A DNA stretch of 64,000 bases from RGIG5612 sp045598285 (GTDB taxonomy: Bacteria; Bacillota; Clostridia; Lachnospirales; Lachnospiraceae): assembly GCA_045598285.1 (NCBI GenBank), contig JAZLLU010000036.1, positions 62,001 to 126,000 on the forward strand, written 5' to 3'. The notes beneath the pieces are model-generated. The model was not told the DNA's origin. It saw only the letters and a program-made list of their open reading frames with translations, and made no database searches. Shown piece by piece: positions 34,849 through 43,116 of the stretch (position 1 is its first letter; the number at the start of each line of letters is the position of its first letter). Both the position numbers and the translations under genes were made by a program.

Positions 34849-37017
34849 ATGAGCGAACAATTTGTTTGGGTAGATTTTTATAATGAATTTGCAAAAAAAC
34901 TTCTTGCATATAAAGATAAAAGAAATGAATTAGTTGAAAAGGTCAAGGAAATTTATGTCAAGACTGAAATGAATATGCCAACTTTAGAAAAAGATAATCA
35001 GGTGGTGGATATTGATCCATTTACTGTGTTTGGACTTTTTAATAAAAGTTCTATGCGAGAAGAAAATAGAATAAAAATTATTACTGCTATAAAACAGATA
35101 TTTAACGTTTCTGCTAATGTCCCAGATTCGTTCTATAGCATTCCGGTTCTTAATAGTCAAAATGCTATATTTTATTATTTTATTGATACAAGAGGTGATG
35201 AAGACATCAATGACTTATGGGTGTTGTTTGAATCGGCGCTAAAGTATGCAGATAATTCATCAGTTGATAATAAATTAACTTTTTCAAAATATTTTGATTT
35301 AGTTATTAATAAAAAGGGTAATGGAAACAGTAAAATTACTATGGCTCTTTATTGGATTTCACCAAATGTTTTTTTGAATTTAGATAAAAGAACGAGATGG
35401 TATATTTATAAGTCAGGTAAAGTACCAAGTGATGTTGTAAAAGAACTACCTGAAATTGAACCTAAAATGCCAGCAAATAAATATTTTGCTATTTCTGATG
35501 GAGTGCGTGATTACTTAAAAAAGGGAGAGAGTGGTATAAACAATTTCAAAGAGCTTTCTTTTGAAGCATGGAAATATTCTCATCAGGTGAATGAAGAAAG
35601 AAAAGCAGAAAAGAAAAAACTAAAAAAAGAACAAATAGGTACAGGTTTGCCAGATAGCGATGTGCATAGTATTAGATATTGGATTTATTCTCCAGGAAAT
35701 AATGCATGTAAATGGGATGATTTTTATAAACAGGGAATTATGGGACTTGGCTGGCATGAAATTGGAGATTTTTCACAGTATAGTTCCAAAGATGAAATGA
35801 AAGAGGCAATGAAGGACAAAATTGATCCAACCAAATCTTATAAAAATGCAGCTCATGCGACATGGCAGTTCTTACAGGAGATGAAACCAGGAGATATAGT
35901 ATTTGCAAAAAAAGGTTTCCATTCCATAATTGCACGAGGTGTAGTTACATCTGATTATATTTATGATATAAAAGATTCAGAGTATCCAAATATACGTAAG
36001 GTTAATTGGACAAATGTAGGAAATTGGGATCACCCTGGACAAGCAGTACTTAAGACATTAACCGATATTACTCAATATACAGATTATGTAGCGCAGTTGA
36101 ATGCACTGATTGATGCAAATGAAGATGAAGATGAAATTGAAATAGAAGAAACTATATTCCCGGAATACACGCCAGAAAACTTCTTAAAAGAAGTATATAT
36201 GGATGGAGACAATTATGATACCTTAGTTGAACTTATACGTTTAAAGAAAAATGTTATACTTCAAGGTGCTCCAGGCGTAGGAAAGACATTCGCGGCAAAA
36301 CGTTTGGCTTATTCAATGATGGGATGTAAGGATCAAAATCGTGTTATGATGGTTCAATTTCATCAGAGTTATACATATGAAGATTTTATTGAAGGATTTA
36401 GGCCATCAAGCAAAAACAATAACTTTGAAATAAAAAAAGGAGCATTTGTTAACTTCTGCCAAAAAGCTGCTGAAGATCCAGACAATGAATATTTCTTTAT
36501 TATTGATGAAATTAATAGAGGAAATCTAAGTAAAATATTTGGCGAATTACTTATGCTAATAGAAAATGATAAGCGAGGTAATGCGCTTCAATTATTATAT
36601 TCCAGTGATAAATTTTATGTTCCAGCAAATCTTTATATTTTGGGAATGATGAATACAGCAGATAGGAGTTTAGCAATGTTGGATTATGCTTTACGCCGTA
36701 GATTTGCATTTTTTGATATGAAGCCAGGATTTGATAAAGAAAGATTTAGAGAATATAAAATGTCGTTTAATGATGGTAAGTTTAATAGCCTTATTGACTG
36801 TGTTGAAAAACTTAATGCAGTAATTGCTACAGATGATTCTCTTGGAGAAGGTTTCTGTATAGGACATAGTTATTTTTGCAATCTTACAACAATAACAGAT
36901 AAGGTACTTTCTAATATCATTGAATATGAAATAATTCCGCTGTTGAAAGAGTATTGGTATGATGAATCAATAAAAGTTAAAGATTGGGCTGAAAAGTTAA
37001 GGAGTTCAATTAAGTGA
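34849..37017 (+). CDS. mcrB: McrB-like restriction GTPase with EVE-type modified-base reader
   Basis: The motor subunit of a McrBC-type, modification-dependent restriction system. Residues 1-270 are an unassigned helical region. Residues about 272-425 look like an EVE/PUA-like domain (RYWIYSPGNNACKWDDF, MKPGDIVFAKKGFHSIIARGVV), which in relatives reads modified bases. The AAA+ GTPase domain follows: GAPGVGKT near 472, FHQSYTYEDFIEGFRP, DEINRGNLSKIFGELL near 550, and MNTADRSLAMLDYALRRRF. GAGAGGAG precedes the ATG. Its stop overlaps the GTG start of mcrC. It probably cuts incoming DNA with modified cytosine. Confidence 0.88.
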   Translation: MSEQFVWVDFYNEFAKKLLAYKDKRNELVEKVKEIYVKTEMNMPTLEKDNQVVDIDPFTVFGLFNKSSMREENRIKIITAIKQIFNVSANVPDSFYSIPVLNSQNAIFYYFIDTRGDEDINDLWVLFESALKYADNSSVDNKLTFSKYFDLVINKKGNGNSKITMALYWISPNVFLNLDKRTRWYIYKSGKVPSDVVKELPEIEPKMPANKYFAISDGVRDYLKKGESGINNFKELSFEAWKYSHQVNEERKAEKKKLKKEQIGTGLPDSDVHSIRYWIYSPGNNACKWDDFYKQGIMGLGWHEIGDFSQYSSKDEMKEAMKDKIDPTKSYKNAAHATWQFLQEMKPGDIVFAKKGFHSIIARGVVTSDYIYDIKDSEYPNIRKVNWTNVGNWDHPGQAVLKTLTDITQYTDYVAQLNALIDANEDEDEIEIEETIFPEYTPENFLKEVYMDGDNYDTLVELIRLKKNVILQGAPGVGKTFAAKRLAYSMMGCKDQNRVMMVQFHQSYTYEDFIEGFRPSSKNNNFEIKKGAFVNFCQKAAEDPDNEYFFIIDEINRGNLSKIFGELLMLIENDKRGNALQLLYSSDKFYVPANLYILGMMNTADRSLAMLDYALRRRFAFFDMKPGFDKERFREYKMSFNDGKFNSLIDCVEKLNAVIATDDSLGEGFCIGHSYFCNLTTITDKVLSNIIEYEIIPLLKEYWYDESIKVKDWAEKLRSSIK

Positions 37018-38045
37018 TACCTGTTAGAAACATTTACTATATGTTGGCATATGCATTTCAGGTTCTTAATGAAGACGGATATAGAAATGTAGCAACAGAA
37101 CAATTTGATAACGTGGCTGAATTATGCGCAGCGATTTTGACAAAGGGTGTTTCAATTCAACTGAAGCGTGGACTCGGTCGCGATTATATATCAAAAACGG
37201 AAACGCTATCTGGACTTAAGGGTAAAATAGATATTACAGAATCCATAAAAACGCAAACAATGCAAAGAAAACAGATGGTGTGCACATATGATGATTTTTC
37301 TGTTGATACAGATATGAATCGAATTATTAAAACAACTATGATGGTTCTTCTTCATTCTGATATTGACAAGTCTAGAAAAAAAGAGATAAAAAAGATTCTC
37401 ATATTTTTTGATGATGTACAAGAAATAGAAGTTCATTCAATAAATTGGAATCAACAATATTCGAGAAATAACAAAACATATCAGATGTTAATATCTATAT
37501 GCTACTTAGTCCTTAAAGGTTTGTTACAGACTACGTCTGATGGCAACACAAAACTCATGCATTTTATTGACACGCAAAAGATGCATAGATTATATGAAAA
37601 ATTTATTTTGGAATATTATAGAAAAGAACATCCAGCAATAACAGCAAACGCTTCGCAGATTTCATGGCAGTTGGATGATGATTTCAATGATATGCTTCCA
37701 ATAATGCAGACAGATATTATGCTGACAAAAGGCGAAAAGGTTTTAATAATAGATGCAAAATATTATGGAAGCACAACCAATGCAATGTATGATAAACATA
37801 CATTGCATTCTAATAACCTTTATCAAATTTTTACTTATGTCAAAAACAAAGAGTATGAATTAAAAGATAAACCACATGAGGTTTCGGGTATGCTTTTGTA
37901 TGCTAAAACAGATGAAGAAATTCAGCCAAATCAAAAGTATAAAATGAGTGGAAATAATATTGATGTAAGAACATTAGATCTTAATTTAGATTTTGAAGAA
38001 ATAAAAGGTCAGTTAGATGAAATAGTTAAAGTAATGTATAATTAA
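37014..38045 (+). CDS. mcrC: McrC-like nuclease subunit
   Basis: A 343-residue partner of McrB. The N-terminal part begins IPVRNIYYMLAYAFQVL as in the McrC family, and the C-terminal PD-(D/E)xK nuclease core shows MQTDIMLTKGEKVLIIDAKYYG at about 230-252. The start is a GTG overlapping the mcrB stop (GTGA). hsdM begins 31 bases later, so McrBC and the type I system may share a transcript. Confidence 0.9.
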   Translation: MIPVRNIYYMLAYAFQVLNEDGYRNVATEQFDNVAELCAAILTKGVSIQLKRGLGRDYISKTETLSGLKGKIDITESIKTQTMQRKQMVCTYDDFSVDTDMNRIIKTTMMVLLHSDIDKSRKKEIKKILIFFDDVQEIEVHSINWNQQYSRNNKTYQMLISICYLVLKGLLQTTSDGNTKLMHFIDTQKMHRLYEKFILEYYRKEHPAITANASQISWQLDDDFNDMLPIMQTDIMLTKGEKVLIIDAKYYGSTTNAMYDKHTLHSNNLYQIFTYVKNKEYELKDKPHEVSGMLLYAKTDEEIQPNQKYKMSGNNIDVRTLDLNLDFEEIKGQLDEIVKVMYN

Positions 38046-38076
38046 AATATAAAAACATAAATAACGGAGTGTATAA

Positions 38077-39585
38077 ATGTCAAAGAAAAATAACGCAAAT
38101 ATTGGATTTGAAAAACAATTATGGGATGCAGCGTGTGTATTATGGGGACATATACCTGCGGCTGAATATAGGAAGGTTATTATTGGATTAATTTTCCTTC
38201 GTTATATTTCTGCAACTTTTGATAAAAGATATAATGAACTAGTTGCTGAAGGCGATGGTTTTGAAAACGATCGAGATGCATACACTGAAGATAATATTTT
38301 CTTTGTTCCGGAAGAAGCAAGGTGGAGCACAATTGCAGAAGCTGCACATACCCCTGAAATAGGAACAATTATTGATACAGCAATGAGAGCCATTGAGGCT
38401 GAAAATAAAACATTAAAAAATGTTCTTCCTAAAAATTATGCCAGTCCAGACCTTGATAAGAGAGTTTTGGGTGACGTTGTAGATATTTTTACAAATAATA
38501 TAGATATGAGTGACACAGAAGCAAGTGAAGATCTTCTTGGACGCACATATGAATATTGTCTTGCACAGTTTGCTGAAAAAGAAGGTGTAGGTGGTGGAGA
38601 ATTCTATACACCATCAAGCGTAGTAAAAACACTTGTTTCAATACTTAGACCATTTGATAACTGTCGAGTATATGATTGTTGTTGCGGTTCAGGTGGAATG
38701 TTTGTACAAAGCGCAAAATTTATTCAAGCACATTCTGGAAACAGAGGAGCAATTTCTGTTTATGGACAAGAGGCAAACGCTGATACATGGAAAATGGCCA
38801 AAATGAATATGGCAATCCGTGGAATAGATGCTGATTTTGGGCCATATCAAGCCGATACATTTACGAATGATTTGCATCCAACATTAAAAGCAGATTTTAT
38901 TCTTGCTAATCCACCATTCAACTATCATCCGTGGAATCAAGAAAAATTATTAGATGATGTTCGTTGGAAATATGGAATACCTCCGGCAAATAATGCAAAC
39001 TACGCATGGATACAACATATGATTCATCATTTAGCTCCGAATGGTAAAATTGGTCTTGTCCTTGCAAATGGAGCGCTTTCAACACAATCAAGCGGCGAAG
39101 GAGAAATCAGGAAAAAAATTATAGAAGATGATTTAATAGAAGGCATTATTGCTATGCCAACCCAACTTTTTTATAGCGTAACGATTCCAGTTACTCTTTG
39201 GTTTATAACCAAAGGAAAAAGACAAAAAGGGAAAACACTATTTATTGATGCACGCAAAATGGGGCATATGGTAGATAGAAAACATAGGGATTTTGCTGGT
39301 GAAGACATTCAAAAGCTGGCGGATACTTTCGAGGCATTCCAGAACGGAACACTTGAGGATGTAAAAGGATTCTGCTCAGTTGCGTCTATTCAAGATATAG
39401 CACAACAAGATTACATCCTTACTCCAGGAAGATACGTTGGAATAGAAGAGCAGGAAGATGACGGAGAACCTTTTGAAGATAAAATGACTAGATTAACTAC
39501 TGAACTTTCGGATTTATTTGAAAAGTCACACGAACTAGAAGATGAGATTAAGAAAAATCTAGAGGCTATTGGGTATAAAATGTAA
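38077..39585 (+). CDS. hsdM: type I restriction-modification methyltransferase subunit
   Basis: A 502-residue N6-adenine methyltransferase that modifies host DNA with HsdS and forms the restriction complex with HsdR. The N-terminal helical domain (IGFEKQLWDAACVLWG) is followed by the SAM motif YDCCCGSGGMF near 199-209 and the catalytic NPPF near 278. The C-terminal helix (LTTELSDLFEKSHELEDEIKKNL) is the usual contact to HsdS. Catalytic motifs are intact. hsdS follows after 46 bases. Confidence 0.96.
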   Translation: MSKKNNANIGFEKQLWDAACVLWGHIPAAEYRKVIIGLIFLRYISATFDKRYNELVAEGDGFENDRDAYTEDNIFFVPEEARWSTIAEAAHTPEIGTIIDTAMRAIEAENKTLKNVLPKNYASPDLDKRVLGDVVDIFTNNIDMSDTEASEDLLGRTYEYCLAQFAEKEGVGGGEFYTPSSVVKTLVSILRPFDNCRVYDCCCGSGGMFVQSAKFIQAHSGNRGAISVYGQEANADTWKMAKMNMAIRGIDADFGPYQADTFTNDLHPTLKADFILANPPFNYHPWNQEKLLDDVRWKYGIPPANNANYAWIQHMIHHLAPNGKIGLVLANGALSTQSSGEGEIRKKIIEDDLIEGIIAMPTQLFYSVTIPVTLWFITKGKRQKGKTLFIDARKMGHMVDRKHRDFAGEDIQKLADTFEAFQNGTLEDVKGFCSVASIQDIAQQDYILTPGRYVGIEEQEDDGEPFEDKMTRLTTELSDLFEKSHELEDEIKKNLEAIGYKM

Positions 39586-39631
39586 CATAGAAGATGTTTC
39601 CCCAAATGCATAAGATAGGATAATAAAGATT

Positions 39632-40174
39632 ATGGAATGGAAAAAATGTTCACTTTCTGATTTAGGAACAATTGTTGGAGGCGCAACCCCATCTACTAAG
39701 AATTTGTCTAACTATGAAGGAGGATTAATTCCGTGGATTACACCAAAGGATTTATCCAATTTCAAAGGACGTTTTATTAAATGTGGGGAAAGAAATATAA
39801 CGGAAAAGGGATTGAAAAGTTGTTCGACTCAACTTATGCCAAAACATTCTGTTTTATTTAGTTCGAGAGCGCCTATTGGATATATAGCTATTGCAGATAA
39901 TGAATTATGCACGAATCAGGGATTTAAGAGTATAGTTCCAAATGAAGAAACCGACTATCTGTTTTTATATTATTTGCTTAAATATAATAAAAAATTGATT
40001 GAGCACATGGGAAGTGGCACAACATTTAAGGAAGTGTCTGGTGAAACGATGCGTAATGTTCAGGTCACAGTCCCAATTAATATTGAAAACCAAAAACGAA
40101 TTGCTAAAGTATTGTCGTCAATAGATGATAAAATCGAATTAAATGAAAAGATAAACGATAATTTAGTGGCTTAA
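39632..40174 (+). CDS. hsdS: HsdS, N-terminal half only (split by inversion)
   Basis: A 180-residue half specificity subunit: one target recognition domain (WKKCSLSDLGTIVGGATPST to about 150) and the start of the central helix, ending KINDNLVA. Complete HsdS has two such halves. The frame stops 6 bases after a copy of the 15-bp site ATAAACGATAATTTA (40151-40165). The missing second half lies inverted right behind, at 40171-40752. Inverting between the two sites would restore a 371-residue HsdS in frame. Half-length HsdS can work as a dimer in some systems, so the present state may be a different specificity rather than a true off state. Confidence 0.93.
   Translation: MEWKKCSLSDLGTIVGGATPSTKNLSNYEGGLIPWITPKDLSNFKGRFIKCGERNITEKGLKSCSTQLMPKHSVLFSSRAPIGYIAIADNELCTNQGFKSIVPNEETDYLFLYYLLKYNKKLIEHMGSGTTFKEVSGETMRNVQVTVPINIENQKRIAKVLSSIDDKIELNEKINDNLVA
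40151..40165 (+). repeat. hsdS recombination site 1
   Basis: ATAAACGATAATTTA, encoding INDNL in the central conserved region of HsdS. Same orientation as site 3 and inverted to sites 2 and 4. The upstream bases GAAAAG are shared with site 3, extending the match to about 21 bases between those two. Confidence 0.9.
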
Positions 40175-40734
40175 TGGTCGAGAGTTGAAACATCCAGTTC
40201 ACCGGACATCAGCTTGGGTAAAAGCGTATCTCTTATAACAGAAAGTCTTTCGTTTTCTTTGAGATTTGCTCCAATAAGCTGAAACAAAGGTGTCACCTGT
40301 TCTGTAAAGTGTTTTATTTTGTTTGTATCCAGTTCAACAACAGGCAATATTGCGATATGTTGTGGATAAATATGTGGCTGAGCGGATCCGGTTTGCGAAT
40401 CAAATATTTCCTTCTGTCGTTTTTTTAACATTACATACCAAAAATATACATGCTCGGTCATTTGCGAATCAATAAATGACGAATCAGAAGACCAGACCGG
40501 AATATGCCACATATTCACAAAGCCAGCATTTGCACCAGATGCAGAAATTGTCAGTACGGGCGATTTGGTATTTGCAACATTATGATATGTGGAAGGTTCC
40601 AAACCGCCAGCAACAACAGGTACATCACCCGGGACAGCATCCTTTGACAGTAAATTCTTACCCCTTTTAGGTGTAATGTAGTCGCCAATGGTTTTGTTGC
40701 CTTCAGAAGCATTTGGGAATAAAGAATCAAACAA
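40171..40734 (-). pseudogene. hsdS': HsdS C-terminal half, silent inverted cassette
   Basis: The minus strand encodes the second target recognition domain (SEGNKTIGDYITPKRGKNLL to about HIYPQHIAILPVVELD) and the C-terminal helix ending LPKLMSGELDVSTLDH, a typical HsdS end. It has no promoter or Shine-Dalgarno site; the coding frame runs upstream of the ATG to 40752, directly at the inverted site 40753-40767, reading LQQAQALFDSLFPN. It is therefore a storage cassette, not an independent gene. Inversion across sites 40151-40165 and 40753-40767 joins it to the hsdS start upstream. Confidence 0.92.
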
Positions 40735-40752
40735 TGCCTGTGCTTGCTGAAG

Positions 40753-40767
40753 TAAATTATCGTTTAT
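40753..40767 (-). repeat. hsdS recombination site 2 (inverted)
   Basis: TAAATTATCGTTTAT, the exact reverse complement of site 1, at the 5' end of the inverted HsdS half. Confidence 0.9.
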
Positions 40768-40788
40768 AGTATTAAATAACTCTCACCA

Positions 40789-40824
40789 GTGGCGGGAGTT
40801 AAAATATGAAGAACTGCCACTGCT
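40789..40824 (+). promoter_or_regulatory. hairpin upstream of the recombinase gene
   Basis: CAGTGGC (near 40789) pairs with GCCACTG (near 40818) in the 92-base gap between site 2 and the recombinase. GAGGAG precedes the recombinase ATG. No convincing promoter is seen, so the recombinase may depend on read-through from one side. Confidence 0.35.
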
Positions 40825-40859
40825 TGTCGTTCTCTGGATAATATACGAGGAGAAATGAC

Positions 40860-41840
40860 ATGAAAGAACAAATTATTAATGAAATACAGCAAAGGATGCT
40901 ACCTTACCTAAATAACGAGCAACTATTAAAGTTAAAAAACACATTGCAAGAAGTTTTTACTTATCTAGATTTGTCAGAAACTATGCAACACGAAAAGCCT
41001 GAAAAACCATTAATAAAATCCTTTATTCTTGCTAAACAGATAGAAGGTTGTTCAGAAAAGACGTTAAAGTATTATCAAAACACCATTGAGAAAATGGTAA
41101 GAAAGCTTAACAAAACGCCACAGCAAATTACAACAGATGATATAAGAAAATATCTTACAGACTATCAGGCAGAACATAAGTCTGGTAAGGTAACAATTGA
41201 CAATATAAGAAGAATACTATCGAGTTTCTTTTCTTGGCTAGAAGATGAAGATTATATTATAAAAAGTCCAGTGCGTAGAATTCATAAGGTTAAGACCGCA
41301 AAGATAGTTAAGGAAACGTATTCAGATGAAGAATTAGAATTAATGCGTGATAATTGCGAAAGCCTAAGGGATCTTGCAATTATTGATTTATTGGCATCAT
41401 CGGGTATGCGTGTGGGAGAAATGGTTACATTGAACCGAGAAGATATTAATTTTTCTGAGCGTGAGTGCGTAGTTCTCGGAAAAGGTAATAAAGAACGACA
41501 GGTTTACTTTGATGCTAGAACAAAAATTCATTTGAAAAATTATCTTGAAAAACGTACAGATAATAATCCCGCTTTGTTTGTTACTTTAAGGGCTCCATTT
41601 GAAAGATTGCAAATTGGAGGAGTAGAAACAAGATTGCGTAAGTTTGGAGACAAATTAAATATTACTAAGGTTTATCCTCATAAATTTAGGAGAACATTGG
41701 CAACAGCTGCAATAGATAAAGGGATGCCAATTGAACAGGTTCAAAGATTATTAGGACATCAAAAAATAGATACGACTATGCATTATGCAATGGTTAAGCA
41801 ACAAAATGTTAAATTAGCACATAGAAAATTCATAGGATAG
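40860..41840 (+). CDS. tyrosine recombinase, putative hsdS invertase
   Basis: A 326-residue site-specific recombinase of the XerC/XerD-like phage integrase family. The N-terminal SAM-like core-binding domain spans about 50-145. The catalytic residues are present: Arg in SSGMRVGEM near 182, Lys in GKGNKERQ, HKFRR near 273, the second His in LLGHQK near 299, and the nucleophile Tyr in TTMHYAMV near 308. It lies between two hsdS loci with matching inverted sites, as in known shufflons of type I systems, so inversion of hsdS halves is its likely job. It is cotranscribed with the downstream hsdS (12-base gap). Confidence 0.92.
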   Translation: MKEQIINEIQQRMLPYLNNEQLLKLKNTLQEVFTYLDLSETMQHEKPEKPLIKSFILAKQIEGCSEKTLKYYQNTIEKMVRKLNKTPQQITTDDIRKYLTDYQAEHKSGKVTIDNIRRILSSFFSWLEDEDYIIKSPVRRIHKVKTAKIVKETYSDEELELMRDNCESLRDLAIIDLLASSGMRVGEMVTLNREDINFSERECVVLGKGNKERQVYFDARTKIHLKNYLEKRTDNNPALFVTLRAPFERLQIGGVETRLRKFGDKLNITKVYPHKFRRTLATAAIDKGMPIEQVQRLLGHQKIDTTMHYAMVKQQNVKLAHRKFIG

Positions 41841-41852
41841 GGCAAAAATATT

Positions 41853-43046
41853 ATGATTGAATGGAAACATGTTACCGTAGGAGATTTATGTGATAGCATA
41901 TCAGACACATACCATGGGAACGATTCGGAGGTTATTCTTATTAATACTTCAGATGTTATTAATGGAAAAATCCTAAATCATCTAACAGTTGATAATAGAA
42001 ACTTAAAAGGACAATTTAAAAAGACCTTTCAAAAAAACGATATTCTTTATTCAGAAATAAGACCGGCAAATAAAAGATTTGCATTTGTGGATTTTGAGGA
42101 TACATCATTGTATATAGCATCAACAAAACTAATGGTATTGAGACCTCGCACGGATATTGTTTTACCTGAGTTTTTATTTGCTTTTTTATCATCTACAAAA
42201 GTTCTCGAGGAATTACAGCATTTAGCAGAAACACGTTCTGGAACTTTTCCACAAATAACATTTTCCACAGAAATTGCTCCTATGAGAATAAATTTACCAG
42301 ATTTTGAGACACAGAAAAAAATTGTTGAAATTCTTTCTTCGTTGGAAGAAAAAATAAAATATAATGAAAAGATAAACGATAATTTAGAGCAACAAGCGCA
42401 GGCACTTTTCAAATCGTGGTTCCTTGAGTATGATCCATGGAATGGAGAAGTACCTAATGCATGGGTTCAAGGGACGTTGGGAGATTTTGCTGAGATTAAG
42501 CGCGGTGGATCACCACGACCTATTCAGGAGTATCTCTCTGATTCAGGCTTACGATGGTTGAAGATTTCTGATGTAACAAGCCTTCAGACACCTTTTATTA
42601 TTGATATTAAAGAACACATCATTGAGGAAGGATTGCGTAAAACCGTATTTCTAAAGGCTGGCTCCCTTGTTTTATCAAATAGCGCTACCCCAGGAATCCC
42701 CAAAATTCTGGATGTTGATAGCTGTATCCATGATGGTTGGTTATATTTTCCGAAATCAAAGTTCTCCAATGAGTATTTGTATTTGTACTTCAAGTACATT
42801 CGTCAGCAACTTGTCAATCTAAGCAATGGAAGTGTCTTTAACAACCTAAAAACTGATATATTGAAAGCATATCCGACAATTCTTCCTGATGAAGAAACTC
42901 TTCACCGCTTTAATTGTGTAATTAAGCCTATGTTCTTACAGATACAGAACATAACTCGTGAATCACATAAGCTTGTTGAACTGCGAGACAGCATACTTCC
43001 CAAGCTGATGTCTGGTGAAATGGACGTGTCCCAAATAGACATCTAA
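41853..43046 (+). CDS. hsdS: HsdS, complete second specificity subunit
   Basis: A 397-residue specificity subunit with two target recognition domains (about 1-155 and 200-350), a central helix containing site 3 (NEKINDNLEQQAQALF near 170-185) and a C-terminal helix ending LPKLMSGEMDVSQIDI. It decides which DNA sequence HsdM and HsdR act on. The second half starts right after site 3 and the stop is only 5 bases before site 4, so this half too is a flippable cassette, currently in the reading orientation. The C-terminal 20 residues closely match the inverted cassette at 40171. Confidence 0.93.
   Translation: MIEWKHVTVGDLCDSISDTYHGNDSEVILINTSDVINGKILNHLTVDNRNLKGQFKKTFQKNDILYSEIRPANKRFAFVDFEDTSLYIASTKLMVLRPRTDIVLPEFLFAFLSSTKVLEELQHLAETRSGTFPQITFSTEIAPMRINLPDFETQKKIVEILSSLEEKIKYNEKINDNLEQQAQALFKSWFLEYDPWNGEVPNAWVQGTLGDFAEIKRGGSPRPIQEYLSDSGLRWLKISDVTSLQTPFIIDIKEHIIEEGLRKTVFLKAGSLVLSNSATPGIPKILDVDSCIHDGWLYFPKSKFSNEYLYLYFKYIRQQLVNLSNGSVFNNLKTDILKAYPTILPDEETLHRFNCVIKPMFLQIQNITRESHKLVELRDSILPKLMSGEMDVSQIDI
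42372..42386 (+). repeat. hsdS recombination site 3
   Basis: ATAAACGATAATTTA inside the intact hsdS, in the same reading frame and protein context (KINDNL) as site 1. Confidence 0.9.
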
Positions 43047-43051
43047 GTCGC

Positions 43052-43066
43052 TAAATTATCGTTTAT
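43052..43066 (-). repeat. hsdS recombination site 4 (inverted)
   Basis: TAAATTATCGTTTAT starting 6 bases past the hsdS stop, reverse complement of sites 1 and 3. It also overlaps the -35 region of the hsdR promoter. Confidence 0.9.
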
Positions 43067-43076
43067 ACGAATAATT

Positions 43077-43085
43077 TGATATAAT
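43077..43085 (+). promoter_or_regulatory. extended -10 promoter of hsdR
   Basis: TGA followed by TATAAT (43080-43085), about 32 bases before hsdR. The -35 region would fall in recombination site 4. Confidence 0.55.
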
Positions 43086-43116
43086 AACGACAATATAAAA
43101 ATAGGAGAATATTGTT

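Noticed and set aside
40860..41840. Tyrosine recombinase as a sign of a prophage or integrative element
   Set aside because: No phage, conjugation or excision genes accompany it, and its neighbours are hsdS halves with matching inverted sites, which explains it better.
42047..42412. 121-codon minus-strand frame opposite the intact hsdS
   Set aside because: It overlaps a clear hsdS frame and shows no protein features.
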